Assembly: GCF_000017585.1 (NCBI RefSeq)
Contig: NC_009714.1
Location: forward strand, 186,001-250,000
Length of the DNA: 64,000 nucleotides
Direction: 5' to 3'
Origin: Campylobacter hominis ATCC BAA-381
GTDB lineage: Bacteria; Campylobacterota; Campylobacteria; Campylobacterales; Campylobacteraceae
In this document: piece by piece, positions 46,495 to 54,944 of the stretch
How positions within the stretch are numbered: the first letter of the stretch is position 1
Layout of the letters: every line of letters begins with the position of its first letter
Made by a program: the position numbers and the translations under genes
Notes under the pieces: model-generated
Told to the model about the DNA's origin: nothing
The model's database searches: none
What the model saw: only the letters and a program-made list of their open reading frames with translations

Positions 46495-46830
46495 ATGGCA
46501 AAACTTGTATTTGTTTCTACCCCCTACGCTTCCATAAAATGTAAGGATAGAGATAAAAACTATATAGCAAAAAATATAGCTCTTGAAGCGTGTCATCAGG
46601 TGCGCCTAAACGGCTATGAGCCGATCAGTCCGGTGCTAGCGTGGATGGACGTGTATTCAGAGCTTGAACGCGAAAAGGTGATGAAAAACTGCGAAGAGCT
46701 TATGAGAGCCTGCAGATATTATTATTTTTATCCTTGCGAGTTTTCGCAAAACAGCAAAGGTATGGCTTACGAGCGAAAAATAGCTCGTGAGCTCGGAGTT
46801 ACGGAGCTGAAATTCAGTATTTTTGATTAA
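46495..46830 (+). CDS. Small Rossmann-like protein (DUF4406 / deoxyribosyltransferase-like)
   Basis: The ATG at 46495 has AAAGGAG at optimal spacing; an upstream start at 46456 does not. The 111-residue product begins KLVFVSTPYAS, then has NGYEPISPVLAW and the acidic ELEREKVMKNCEELMRACRY, the pattern of the nucleoside 2-deoxyribosyltransferase-like small phage proteins. It may act on nucleotides; no substrate evidence. Confidence 0.7.
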   Translation: MAKLVFVSTPYASIKCKDRDKNYIAKNIALEACHQVRLNGYEPISPVLAWMDVYSELEREKVMKNCEELMRACRYYYFYPCEFSQNSKGMAYERKIARELGVTELKFSIFD

Positions 46831-46843
46831 AGGAGTAAAAAAA

Positions 46844-46921
46844 ATGGCACTAGTTAAAAAACTTGGCGAAAAAGAGGCGCAAAAAAGAAAACAAAAAAGG
46901 CTAAAAAGGAGAAAAAAATGA
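46844..46921 (+). CDS. 25-residue Lys/Arg-rich peptide
   Basis: A short frame with AAAGGAG 8 bases before ATG encodes a highly basic peptide (ending KRKQKRLKRRKK). Its stop overlaps the ATG of gam, giving an ATGA coupling. It may bind nucleic acid or only promote gam translation. Confidence 0.5.
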   Translation: MALVKKLGEKEAQKRKQKRLKRRKK

Positions 46922-47406
46922 AGATAGAAAGTTTTAAAGATATAGATTCGGCGCTTAAAAGAGTGTGCGAATTAAGCGTAGGAATAGAAAAAATTAACGG
47001 CGAGGTTACGCTTGAGTGCAACCGTATAAAAGAGGCCAGAAAAAATGAGATTGAAAGGCTTGATAATGAGAAAAAATATATCGAGCAACAAATCACTCTA
47101 TTTTGCGAGGACAACAAACATGAGTTTGCAGACAAAAGAAGTAAGGAATTCACATTCGGTGAAATAGGATACAGAATAAGCAAAAGCGTATCACTTCCGC
47201 GCGTAAAAACGAAAATCGAAGCGCTGCTTAATGCTATAAAGGCTTATGGACTTGCAAAAGAGTGCATAAATTACGAAGAAAAACCTAACAAAGAAGCATT
47301 AGCGGAGCTTGATGACAGCGATCTGGTAAAACTGGGGCTGAAACGCACGATAAAAGATAATTTCAGAATCGTGCCAAAAATAGAAAGTCTTGAAATTGTA
47401 AAATGA
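46918..47406 (+). CDS. gam: Mu Gam-like host-nuclease inhibitor
   Basis: A 162-residue protein with a long N-terminal coiled coil (Glu/Lys/Ile-rich, to about residue 70), then FADKRSKEFTFGEIGYRIS and VPKIESLEIV, the Mu Gam pattern. Mu Gam is related to Ku and binds DNA ends, protecting them from exonucleases. AAGGAG precedes the ATG. Confidence 0.85.
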   Translation: MKIESFKDIDSALKRVCELSVGIEKINGEVTLECNRIKEARKNEIERLDNEKKYIEQQITLFCEDNKHEFADKRSKEFTFGEIGYRISKSVSLPRVKTKIEALLNAIKAYGLAKECINYEEKPNKEALAELDDSDLVKLGLKRTIKDNFRIVPKIESLEIVK

Positions 47407-47416
47407 AATTTTAACA

Positions 47417-47437
47417 AAGGGCTTTTTTTAAGCCCTT
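47417..47437 (+). terminator. Hairpin after gam
   Basis: AAGGGCTT and AAGCCCTT form an 8-bp stem with a T5 loop. No T-run follows. Its sequence is nearly the mirror of the hairpin at 41818, suggesting a shared phage element. Confidence 0.45.
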
Positions 47438-47460
47438 GATTAAGGTTTTAAGGATAAAAA

Positions 47461-47670
47461 ATGAAAAGCGTAAGACAAAATATACATTTGGAAATGTTAA
47501 ATGAGCGCAGAAAAAGAGAATTTGACAAAAGATTGCGAAATGCTCTTAATTATGACCTAGAATTTTATAAATTTAAAAACGGAAAAATAAACGTATCTAA
47601 AATGAGCCGCTGCACTGGAATTTGCAAAAGCGTTTTGAGTCGTGAATTATATAAAAGAGGCATTCTTTAA
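47461..47670 (+). CDS. Small basic phage protein with HTH-like end
   Basis: A 69-residue, strongly basic protein; the C-terminal half (INVSKMSRCTGICKSVLSRE) could be a helix-turn-helix. AAGGA precedes the ATG. The downstream gene starts 10 bases after its stop. Unknown function. Confidence 0.55.
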   Translation: MKSVRQNIHLEMLNERRKREFDKRLRNALNYDLEFYKFKNGKINVSKMSRCTGICKSVLSRELYKRGIL

Positions 47671-47680
47671 GGAGTTAAAA

Positions 47681-48157
47681 ATGACCGAAAATCAAAGAAT
47701 TCTAAGAAATAATTTGCTTAAAAGAATTCATCTAAACAGCGAATATAAAGCTCTAAAAGAAAATGACGCATGGCAGATGTGGCTTGAGCTTAGGTTTGAT
47801 GTAACAAGCTCTGCGGATCTTTCTATCGATGAACTTAAAAGCGCCCTTGAAATGCTAATAAGCGGCGAATTCAAAAAGTATGAGCCGGATGCACTAGGTA
47901 GAAATATAATCAAAAATATGAAAATAAAAAAAGCCAAAAAATCTAATGAAAATAAAAAAATAACTCCGGCTCAATATAACTACATAAAATACCTTGCAAA
48001 CAGGCTTGGCTTTAGCGATAAAAAACTGATGATATATGTAATAAAACAGATAAAAGTCTTCATAAGGCTTGATAGCCAACTTAAAAGAGTGAGCTTAAAT
48101 GATGCAAGGCGTATTATCACAGGCTTAGAAAAAATGTGTAAATTTTATAAGAAATAA
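47681..48157 (+). CDS. GemA/gp16-like (DUF1018) regulator
   Basis: The ATG at 47681 follows AAGGAG; an earlier start at 47642 has no ribosome site. The 158-residue protein begins with QRILRNNLLKRIHLNSEY and has ITPAQYNYIKYLANRLGF and NDARRIITGLEKM, the DUF1018 layout. Mu GemA/gp16 affects host gene expression and DNA supercoiling. Confidence 0.75.
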   Translation: MTENQRILRNNLLKRIHLNSEYKALKENDAWQMWLELRFDVTSSADLSIDELKSALEMLISGEFKKYEPDALGRNIIKNMKIKKAKKSNENKKITPAQYNYIKYLANRLGFSDKKLMIYVIKQIKVFIRLDSQLKRVSLNDARRIITGLEKMCKFYKK

Positions 48158-48159
48158 AA

Positions 48160-48258
48160 ATGAAGCTAGATATTGATTTAAGTGATAAAAACTTACCAAA
48201 TAAAGCGTATTGCAAAGACTATAGTGAATGCTTTTTTAGGGACAACTTGCTGGCCTAA
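48160..48258 (+). CDS. Possible 32-residue phage peptide
   Basis: A short frame (MKLDIDLSDKNLPNKAYCKD, then CFFRDN) starts two bases after the previous stop. Its ribosome site is poor, so it is uncertain. Confidence 0.35.
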   Translation: MKLDIDLSDKNLPNKAYCKDYSECFFRDNLLA

Positions 48259-48273
48259 TAAAAGGAGACAAAG

Positions 48274-48462
48274 ATGATCTGTCCATATTGTGCTAATGAA
48301 AAAACAAATGTCATCGCTACTGTTAAAGGGCTAGTTAATGAAAGGTTTAGAAAATGCCCAAAATGCGGTAGGACTTTTAGCACAATCGAAAAAATAAAAT
48401 CAAAAGATGAAGAGTTAATAGAGTATGAAAAGGTGGTTAAAGAGAGTTTAAAGGGTAGTTAA
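48274..48462 (+). CDS. Zinc-ribbon phage regulator-like protein
   Basis: A 62-residue protein with CPYC and CPKC pairs (residues 3-6 and 28-31), laid out like the NrdR zinc ribbon (FRKCPKCGRTFSTIE). Similar small zinc proteins (Ogr/Delta) activate late phage genes. It ends the early operon, where Mu has its Mor/C activators; a regulator role is inferred. AAAGGAG precedes the ATG. Confidence 0.65.
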   Translation: MICPYCANEKTNVIATVKGLVNERFRKCPKCGRTFSTIEKIKSKDEELIEYEKVVKESLKGS

Positions 48463-48513
48463 TCCCTTTTAAAACAAATGTAAAATTTATGCAAATTTTC
48501 AAGAAAATTTCTA

Positions 48514-48519
48514 TATAAT
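48514..48519 (+). promoter_or_regulatory. -10 promoter element for the DUF6978/DUF1828-like cassette
   Basis: TATAAT at 48514-48519, in an AT-rich stretch with no coding sequence, lies 24 bases before the ATG at 48543. It suggests the cassette is transcribed independently of the early operon. Confidence 0.5.
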
Positions 48520-48542
48520 ATGTGAAAAAGCGAGTTTAAACA

Positions 48543-49040
48543 ATGGAATATTTTCAAGTTAAAAAAATTATAGATGCGTTAAAAACACCAAAAGATATTT
48601 TTAAAGTAGATATTCCAAGCATATATGAATCAAATCAAAATAGAACAATAGAATTAGTTAGTAGCGAAATAGATGCTTTGCTTCTTTTTGACATAAGTAA
48701 GTATGGTCTTCAAATCAAAAGAAATAAAAGCCAACTAAGACATAATAAAACCGATATTATTTTAAGGCTTGATATTTACTCAAAGCATAAAAATCCAGAG
48801 TTTATAAAAGAAAAATCTCCAAAAGAGCTTAGTAACCTTATGCAAAAGTATTCAGGAGTTGTTTTTAAAAAAGAGTGTTCACACTTACATTTTTTTATAG
48901 AAGGATATAATGATAAATGGGCTTTTCCCATTGGTGAATTTGGATTGAGGGGAGAAGGAGAGCTAGAAGATGTAGCAAAAGAGTTTTGTGAGTTTTGCAA
49001 CATCAAAGAAATTGAATTTATAAAAAGGAGTTTGTTTTGA
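48543..49040 (+). CDS. DUF6978-like protein, first gene of a two-gene cassette
   Basis: A 165-residue soluble protein with HNKTDIILRLDIYSKHKNP and CSHLHFFIEGYNDKWAFP, resembling the DUF6978 family. The ribosome site is weak (GCGAG). Its stop overlaps the start of the next gene by 4 bases, so the pair is translated together. Function unknown; placement between early and packaging genes suggests cargo. Confidence 0.55.
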   Translation: MEYFQVKKIIDALKTPKDIFKVDIPSIYESNQNRTIELVSSEIDALLLFDISKYGLQIKRNKSQLRHNKTDIILRLDIYSKHKNPEFIKEKSPKELSNLMQKYSGVVFKKECSHLHFFIEGYNDKWAFPIGEFGLRGEGELEDVAKEFCEFCNIKEIEFIKRSLF

Positions 49041-49801
49041 TAGATATAAACTCTCTTATAGATAAATATATACAGCATATTCACGCTAATTTTGAAATTG
49101 AGGAAATAGATAAAAAAACCTATGAGATAACTACACCTTTTTTGGATAGTAGTAATGATTATATAGTTATATATGCCCTTATAAATGGCGATAAAATAAA
49201 GCTTAGTGATGATGGTGATACTTTAAATAGTCTAGCTTTAAAAGGTATGCAGTTTAATACAGAAAAAAGACAACAAGAACTTGAAATAATCCTTAATGGT
49301 TTTGGAATACAAAGAGAAAATAATGAGCTTTTTGTTGAGGCTAGTGTGTCAAATTTTGCTTCTAAACAACATAATATTTTACAAGCATTAATAAGTGTAA
49401 ATGATATGTTTGTTTTAGCAAATAATAAAATTTCAAGCTTTTTCTTTGATGATGTAGCAAGATTTTTAGATAGTATAGATGCAAGATATATTTCATCTGT
49501 TAGTTTAGAGGGCAAGAGTCATTTAAATCATAAATTTGATTTTATAATCTCTAAATCAAAAAAAAGCAAAGAAAGACTTATAAAACTTCTTAATAACCCT
49601 AAAAAAGACAATTTAAAGTCTTCTTTGTTTTCATTTTTAGACTTACAAGATGATAGGACAAAAAATAGTGAAAGTATAATTATTTTAAATGATAGTAATA
49701 TTACAGTACCAGATGATATCACGCAAGCAACAAATCAATATGGCATTAAGCCTATTTTGTGGTCTCAAAAAGAAGCTTATAAAAATCTTTTGTCAGCTTA
49801 G
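49037..49801 (+). CDS. DUF1828/DUF1829-like protein, second gene of the cassette
   Basis: A 254-residue protein. The N-terminal half (ITTPFLDSSNDYIVIYALIN, then KIKLSDDGDTLNSLALKG) is the DUF1828 pattern; the C-terminal half with LNHKFDFIISKSKK and ILNDSNITVPD fits DUF1829. TTG is the start, overlapping the previous stop. It converges on the leftward G gene. A toxin, defence or regulatory role is unproven. Confidence 0.65.
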   Translation: MIDINSLIDKYIQHIHANFEIEEIDKKTYEITTPFLDSSNDYIVIYALINGDKIKLSDDGDTLNSLALKGMQFNTEKRQQELEIILNGFGIQRENNELFVEASVSNFASKQHNILQALISVNDMFVLANNKISSFFFDDVARFLDSIDARYISSVSLEGKSHLNHKFDFIISKSKKSKERLIKLLNNPKKDNLKSSLFSFLDLQDDRTKNSESIIILNDSNITVPDDITQATNQYGIKPILWSQKEAYKNLLSA

Positions 49802-49823
49802 GTTAAATTTTGATTTAATTATT

Positions 49824-50357
49824 TTAATCCCCTTTTAATAAATCATCTTCGATTTTTTCTAAAATATCTTTTTGTAGAGTGCTTTCAAGATTTCCTTTGT
49901 CATCCACAGGTAAAAAAGGTCTTGCAGGGATGCCTCTTTTAACAGAGCCGAACTGATGAGTAAGTCCGTATGGAAAGCCGCGCGCTTTTGCATAGCTTTC
50001 AACCGTTACGCTTTTATTATCAGCTTTTACTCCCCAGCTGTCTTTTAAATTTGCACTTTCAACTAAAATTTTCTTATCGCCATGAGTTCCATAACGCTTT
50101 AAAAAGCCACTTTTTAAGGACTTAGCACCTTTTTTAAAAGCTTTTTTCTTACCGCCTGCATAGTTAAATGCAGTAGTTGCGGAAATCGGCTTCCATTTTT
50201 CACCAAACGGGCTAGCTTCTTTTTCAAAGCTTTCGTCTATTTTGGTTCTTATCATTTCACCTATTGCTTTTAATGTAGGTGCTAAATTTCCAGTCTTTTT
50301 TTCAAGTTTTTTTAGACTTTTTTGTATTTCTTCGATGCCTTTTACTTCTATTTCCAT
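49824..50357 (-). CDS. Phage virion morphogenesis protein (Mu G-like)
   Basis: The 177-residue protein begins EIEVKGIEEIQKSLKKLEKK and has FGEKWKPISATT and HQFGSVKRGIPARPFLPVDD, the Mu G/virion-morphogenesis signature. It acts in head assembly or tail completion. It is the last gene of the inverted packaging operon. Confidence 0.85.
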   Translation of the reverse strand: MEIEVKGIEEIQKSLKKLEKKTGNLAPTLKAIGEMIRTKIDESFEKEASPFGEKWKPISATTAFNYAGGKKKAFKKGAKSLKSGFLKRYGTHGDKKILVESANLKDSWGVKADNKSVTVESYAKARGFPYGLTHQFGSVKRGIPARPFLPVDDKGNLESTLQKDILEKIEDDLLKGD

Positions 50358-50371
50358 ATTTTATCCTTTTG

Positions 50372-50380
50372 TGGTATAAT
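50372..50380 (+). promoter_or_regulatory. Extended -10 promoter for the cloverleaf RNA
   Basis: TGGTATAAT is a perfect extended -10 (TGn-TATAAT), on the strand opposite to the flanking genes. It predicts transcription from about 50387. Campylobacter sigma-70 relies mainly on extended -10 sites. Confidence 0.6.
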
Positions 50381-50386
50381 ATGCAT

Positions 50387-50480
50387 AAGAATTCGCTGAT
50401 TGATGGTCGCAACGAAGTAGCGGGTTGTAGCTTTCAGCTATAGAGATTGCGAGTGCAACTCTCGCCGTCAGCGGATTTTT
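50387..50480 (+). ncRNA. tRNA-like cloverleaf RNA between the F and G genes
   Basis: A closing stem of 7 strong pairs, CGCTGAT (50394-50400) with GTCAGCG (50467-50473), extends outward to about 14 pairs and ends in T5. Inside are a D-like arm (TCGC/GCGG, 9-base loop), an anticodon-like arm (TGTAG/CTATA around CTTTCAG, central TTC) and a T-like arm (GCGAG/CTCGC, 7-base loop TGCAACT, close to the T-loop consensus). The D loop lacks GG and the first linker is 6 bases, so it is not a normal tRNA; CCA is not encoded. It overlaps the stop of F. A phage RNA, decayed tRNA or processing signal are all possible. Confidence 0.5.
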
Positions 50481-51691
50481 ATAAACTCTTTATGCTTCAT
50501 ATCTTGTTTATTTATTTTTCCGGCAGTTACCATATAATTTGTAACCCCGAATTTCTTTAAGTTATAATTTAGATCTACAACTATTTTATTTATTTTTGTC
50601 TTATCCATATTATCATCAAACCAAAAAATTATAGCATTATCGCTAATATCCAAACTAACTGGCGTATTTTTATCATTTAAAACCTTAACTATTTGCCTTA
50701 TTTCATCTATCCTTAGGTCTTGACTATATGCCCCTTTCCTTTCAGGTCTTATATGTAAAATTCCTTTTTTATCACCCATAATATGTTTTGTTTTGGTGTC
50801 AATTTTTAAAATTTCTTTTGCTTTTTTAATTATGAAACCGGATAACACACCAAGCTGAAAAGCTTCTATGGGAGATTTTAAATTCTTTTTAATCAAAAGT
50901 TCATCTATAGCATTATCAAGCCCTTTTTGCCAGACATACATATCTCTTTGGCGGTCAAATTCTTTTAGAGCAAGAGCTAATTTATCTTTATTTCTTTGAA
51001 TTACATTTAAAACTTTTTTTGCTTTTTCTTTAAAAACATCGTCCAAATCAGCACCGTTTATATCATAAGCAAAGTCTTTATCCGATATATTTGGCGGTGT
51101 GTTATCAAGTGGCGTTAAACCCATTCTTTCAATCTGCTTTTTAGAATATCCCCTAACAGTGCATCTACAATTCCAGCCGTTTGGCGGAAAGTTCTTTTTC
51201 CAAAACGGATCGTCTTTTTTTAAAATCACTCCGTGCATTGCTCTATGGCTTGCTCTTGTGTGACTATCCAAAACCGCGCTGTAGCGGTAGTATTCAAGGC
51301 TGCTTTCATCAAGGCTTTGTTTTCTGGCTCCGGCATAACTTGTCCTTATATTTGTATCAAATATCCTTTTTAAGCGGCGTGAGCCTACAAAAATATTTTT
51401 TACTTCACCGGTTTTTGGATTTTTAATTTCAACATCTCCCCACCAGCCGCTTTTTTTAAGGTGTGGGATAATGTCTTTTTTCCACTCATTAAAAGTTATT
51501 CCTTTGTGAAATGCAGTAGTTAAGGAGTTTTGCATATCTTTTAATAAATCAAGATTTGTCATTTTAGCTATAGTAAAAACTCTTTTATGCGCTTCATGAG
51601 CTATCTCATCATAATCAAAATGCACTTCGGGGCTTTTGGCTTTAAATTTTGATACCAAATCATCAGGTTTCGCAAAAAAATCAATCATCAT
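50468..51691 (-). CDS. MuF-type head morphogenesis protein with C-terminal extension
   Basis: A 407-residue minor head protein. The SPP1 gp7/MuF core (about residues 25-200) has FDTNIRTSYAGARKQSLDES, ASHRAMHGVILKKDDPFW and PPNGWNCRCTVRGYS. A further ~190 residues follow, with a compact beta-rich end (VSLDISDNAIIFWFDDN); this is where MuF polymorphic phage proteins carry enzymatic or toxin domains, but I do not recognise it with certainty. It overlaps the portal gene by 11 bases. Confidence 0.85.
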   Translation of the reverse strand: MMIDFFAKPDDLVSKFKAKSPEVHFDYDEIAHEAHKRVFTIAKMTNLDLLKDMQNSLTTAFHKGITFNEWKKDIIPHLKKSGWWGDVEIKNPKTGEVKNIFVGSRRLKRIFDTNIRTSYAGARKQSLDESSLEYYRYSAVLDSHTRASHRAMHGVILKKDDPFWKKNFPPNGWNCRCTVRGYSKKQIERMGLTPLDNTPPNISDKDFAYDINGADLDDVFKEKAKKVLNVIQRNKDKLALALKEFDRQRDMYVWQKGLDNAIDELLIKKNLKSPIEAFQLGVLSGFIIKKAKEILKIDTKTKHIMGDKKGILHIRPERKGAYSQDLRIDEIRQIVKVLNDKNTPVSLDISDNAIIFWFDDNMDKTKINKIVVDLNYNLKKFGVTNYMVTAGKINKQDMKHKEFIKIR

Positions 51692-52970
51692 AATTTCCTA
51701 AAATTTCAGCGTTTTGCAAGGCTTCAAACATATATTTTTCAAGCTCATCGGGAGAGATGTCACTATACATTTCATAGAGCTTGCTAAACGCTTCTTCGTA
51801 GGTCTCACTTTGTTTTAAAAATGTGTTTAGACTCTCTTTAATGTTTGTCTCAACACTCTTTAAAGGGTGTTTAAAATTCTCACTTTGCATAAAATTATCA
51901 AACCTGTCAAGCGGTTTTCTAATAGTCTTTGCATTTAGGCTTTTTGATTTTATGCCTTTTGGAAGAGGTAAATCAAACTCTTTTGCCATATCTTCAAGGT
52001 CCATTTCATATCCCAACGAACTTAAAATTTGAAGTGTTTGAGCTCTATCAAGCAGATTTTTATCTTTCTCAAATTGAATATTTAAATTTACTTTTTTTCC
52101 AAGTCTTGCATAAAAATTTCTAACAGTTCGGGTTGCAAATTTAATGTCTGCATCGATTATCTCAAAGCGGTTGTTTTCGTGAATTTTGCCTTGCGAGTAG
52201 CTTCCGTTTGAAGCTGTGTTTGAACTAAGCACTGAACCGTTTATACTTTTTGCAATTTCGGCGTCACAATAACGGATAAACTCCATAAAATCAGCTTGAC
52301 TTCCGTGTCCTTCAAGCGTTTTTATGATATCTTGCGCGCCTAAAATGACATAGCTTCCGCTTCTTAGGTTTTCAAAGGCGTCGCTCATAGCCTTCAGCGT
52401 TTTATCATCCGCATTTTCGGTTTGTCCGATGAGCGGAGGAACGCCTAAAAACTCTGCAAATTTTAGATAAAGACTTAAAACGTAGTGTTTTGCATAGGTT
52501 ATCCAAAGTGTTTTTAAAATTGCGGGCTTTGAAGTTATAGCTATAAAAAACGGCTCTTTTGCGACAAATCTTTTTTTGCCTATTTTAAGGGTCGGTTTAT
52601 TTTCTTCAAACTCAATGTATTCTCTTCCAACAGTGCTTACTTTTAGCTTACCCTCTTCCAAATAAAGCTCTAAAAGTGAAAATCCAAAAAGCCTTGCTTC
52701 AATACTTGCTTTTATGATTTCTTCGATATTTTCGTCTTCATCTTCTCCTAAATCGTGTGTAAAGAATTTATTCAATATTGAATTCGTTCTTTTTTCGCAT
52801 TCACTGCCAAGGCTTGTATCTTTGTCTATGAGAAGATTAAAAAGCGGGAAAAGCTCCTGCTGATTTTTGGTTAGTAGTGCAGCCCTTACTCTCCCGGCAG
52901 TTAGCTCCGTATAATAGCTCATATCGGTTTTAATGTAATCTCGTTTTGGTTTTAGAAAATCTTTTAGCAT
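51681..52970 (-). CDS. Mu gp29-like portal protein (DUF935)
   Basis: The 429-residue protein begins LKDFLKPKRDYIKTDMSYYT and has the DUF935 core, e.g. LEGHGSQADFMEFIRYCDAE and SINGSVLSSNTASNGSYSQG. It forms the portal ring through which DNA enters the head. It lies between the large terminase and F, the Mu order, but on the minus strand. Confidence 0.9.
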   Translation of the reverse strand: MLKDFLKPKRDYIKTDMSYYTELTAGRVRAALLTKNQQELFPLFNLLIDKDTSLGSECEKRTNSILNKFFTHDLGEDEDENIEEIIKASIEARLFGFSLLELYLEEGKLKVSTVGREYIEFEENKPTLKIGKKRFVAKEPFFIAITSKPAILKTLWITYAKHYVLSLYLKFAEFLGVPPLIGQTENADDKTLKAMSDAFENLRSGSYVILGAQDIIKTLEGHGSQADFMEFIRYCDAEIAKSINGSVLSSNTASNGSYSQGKIHENNRFEIIDADIKFATRTVRNFYARLGKKVNLNIQFEKDKNLLDRAQTLQILSSLGYEMDLEDMAKEFDLPLPKGIKSKSLNAKTIRKPLDRFDNFMQSENFKHPLKSVETNIKESLNTFLKQSETYEEAFSKLYEMYSDISPDELEKYMFEALQNAEILGNYDD

Positions 52971-52986
52971 TTTTTATCTCCGTATA

Positions 52987-54489
52987 TCATTTATTAAAAA
53001 TTCTCCTTAAAAAGCTTTTTTTGTCATTGTATTTTTTAATAAAACTATTAACTTTTTCGTAGTCGAAATTGGGCGCTTTTGCTATACGCCATGCAAACTC
53101 AAGACTGTCAAGTCCGTCATCGTGGGCTGATTTTGGATAGGTATCAAGCTCATCTAAAAATGTAGTCGAGTTTTTATCTATTAAAATTATGCCGTTGTTG
53201 ATTGGAGGCGTAAGACTATCAATCCTAAGCTCTTTTGCGACCGTGTTTTTTAAGGAAATAATAGGCAGATAAATTCCAAGCTCACTTGCTCTTTTTTCTA
53301 TATAGTCTTTAAAAAACTCCTGAAAAGCCACGGTTTCAATGGCGATTTTTAAAGGGCGGTTAAGCCTTAAAATAGCGGCTGCTTCGCTTATAATTCTTTC
53401 TGCCATAAGCTCCGGCTTTAGCTTTTTCATCTTTACTTTTGCGTAAAATTTGCCATTAAAAAAGCCAAGAATGCAGACGCTAAAATAATCGCCTTTTGAT
53501 TTTCCAAGGCTTGGATCTATTCCTATATAATATGCTTCACAAAGCGGCATTTCATCGAATGTTTGGTAAGAGCTAAAACTAAGCTCATCTTCGCTAAGCG
53601 GGATTTGTTGATATTCGCTTAAAAATGCGCCCTTGCTTGCTCTGTATTCAAGGACGTATTTGTTTTTATTAAGTTTTATATCGTCTAAAATAAATTCGTC
53701 CAAATTAAACTCTTCCAAATCAGGCGGAAACCTTAAAACCAAAGGAAAGGTAAAACACTTAAAATCAACTCTTTTTTCAAGGCGGTTAAGCAGGCAGTCA
53801 TAATGAAGCGTTGTGCCGATTACTACTATGTTATATCTCTCATCATCACGTGCAGGAAGCTTCATAATGGCTTTTTCAAACCAGTCATAAAGCTTGTCTC
53901 TTTGGCTTTTGGTTTTTACATTTTCATCATTTTCCAAATCATCGCAAATAATTAAATCGGGTCTGAAACCGCGCCAGTTCTCGCCCCTTATTTTTGTTCC
54001 AGAGCCATAAACGCTTATTTTAAAAGCTTTTTTATCCGCATAAAATACTATTTCATCCTCAGTCCATTTTGAGCCTTTGTCAATGTTAAAATCCTCTATA
54101 AATTTTGTGTTTTCCTCAAGCTCTGTTTTTATAAATTCAAGCGTTTTTTTGGATAGATTGATAGTAGCCGATACGATTACGGCGTTTCTTTTTTTGCCTA
54201 AAACAGCCATTTCATAAAGCACAAAAAGCCTTGAAATAAGAGTTGTTTTTGCCGCACCTCTATAAGCTTTAAAAAGCATATTTCTATTTTCTTTTATGAG
54301 TTTTGAGCTGTTGTCATAGAAAAAATTTCTAAATTTTGAAGTTTCGGGTAATTTTACATGGTGATTAAAATAAAGGCTTACCATATCCCTAAAGCTTTTT
54401 TTGGCTTTTTTAATGCGGCTTTTTTGCAAAGGATCGGTAACTTTATAAAGTCCTTTTAATTTTGACCTTAAATCCTCTATCTCATTCAT
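52987..54489 (-). CDS. Terminase large subunit (Mu gp28-like)
   Basis: The 500-residue packaging motor has the ATPase motif LFKAYRGAAKTTLISRLF (Walker A-like) and LIICDDLEND (Walker B). The C-terminal nuclease begins with YIGIDPSLGKSKGDYFSV (metal-binding Asp). It cuts and packages DNA. It overlaps the small subunit gene by 4 bases. Confidence 0.93.
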   Translation of the reverse strand: MNEIEDLRSKLKGLYKVTDPLQKSRIKKAKKSFRDMVSLYFNHHVKLPETSKFRNFFYDNSSKLIKENRNMLFKAYRGAAKTTLISRLFVLYEMAVLGKKRNAVIVSATINLSKKTLEFIKTELEENTKFIEDFNIDKGSKWTEDEIVFYADKKAFKISVYGSGTKIRGENWRGFRPDLIICDDLENDENVKTKSQRDKLYDWFEKAIMKLPARDDERYNIVVIGTTLHYDCLLNRLEKRVDFKCFTFPLVLRFPPDLEEFNLDEFILDDIKLNKNKYVLEYRASKGAFLSEYQQIPLSEDELSFSSYQTFDEMPLCEAYYIGIDPSLGKSKGDYFSVCILGFFNGKFYAKVKMKKLKPELMAERIISEAAAILRLNRPLKIAIETVAFQEFFKDYIEKRASELGIYLPIISLKNTVAKELRIDSLTPPINNGIILIDKNSTTFLDELDTYPKSAHDDGLDSLEFAWRIAKAPNFDYEKVNSFIKKYNDKKSFLRRIFNK

Positions 54490-54944
54490 ATTTTTAAGGT
54501 CCTTGCTAAAATTTCATCGGCATTTTTTGCCAAGAAATTCATCACCGCTTCGTTATTTTCTTTTTTAGCAATATCTGCTATTTGGCTTATTGCCTTGCTT
54601 ATGCTTTCAAGGATTTTGGCTTTATCGTCCGTTTTTACAGGGGCTTTAAGTTTGTAGTAGGTGTCCGTGTATTCTTTTAGGATTTCAAGTTGTTCAGTGG
54701 GTTCAAGTTCTTTGATTTTGTCAAATGCAAGCTCAAAACTATTTATAAGAGTTAAAATAAACTCGTTTTCGCTTAGGCTTGCTTTTTTTCTGCTTGAATT
54801 TAGCGCCAGTGCGTCCCAGTCAATTCCATTGTTTAGATCTTCATTTTTTCTATTATATATAGTCTGCCTTGTTACGCCAAAAGTTGTGGCGATGTCTGTT
54901 ACACTGAAGCCTTTTATATACATATTTCTTATTTCATCATTCAT
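54486..54944 (-). CDS. Small terminase-like protein (DUF1804, Mu gp27 position)
   Basis: A ~152-residue protein beginning MNDEIRNMYIKGFSVTDIAT, a HTH that reads FGVTRQTIYNRKNEDL. The HTH would recognise phage DNA for packaging. The start at 54944 is chosen because GGGA lies 9 bases upstream; 54959 is an alternative. It is the first gene of the leftward packaging operon. Confidence 0.8.
   Translation of the reverse strand: MNDEIRNMYIKGFSVTDIATTFGVTRQTIYNRKNEDLNNGIDWDALALNSSRKKASLSENEFILTLINSFELAFDKIKELEPTEQLEILKEYTDTYYKLKAPVKTDDKAKILESISKAISQIADIAKKENNEAVMNFLAKNADEILARTLKI

Noticed and set aside
50387-50480. Ordinary tRNA-Glu gene
   Set aside because: The D loop lacks GG, the linker after the acceptor stem is 6 bases, and T54-T55 is TG; at best it is tRNA-like.
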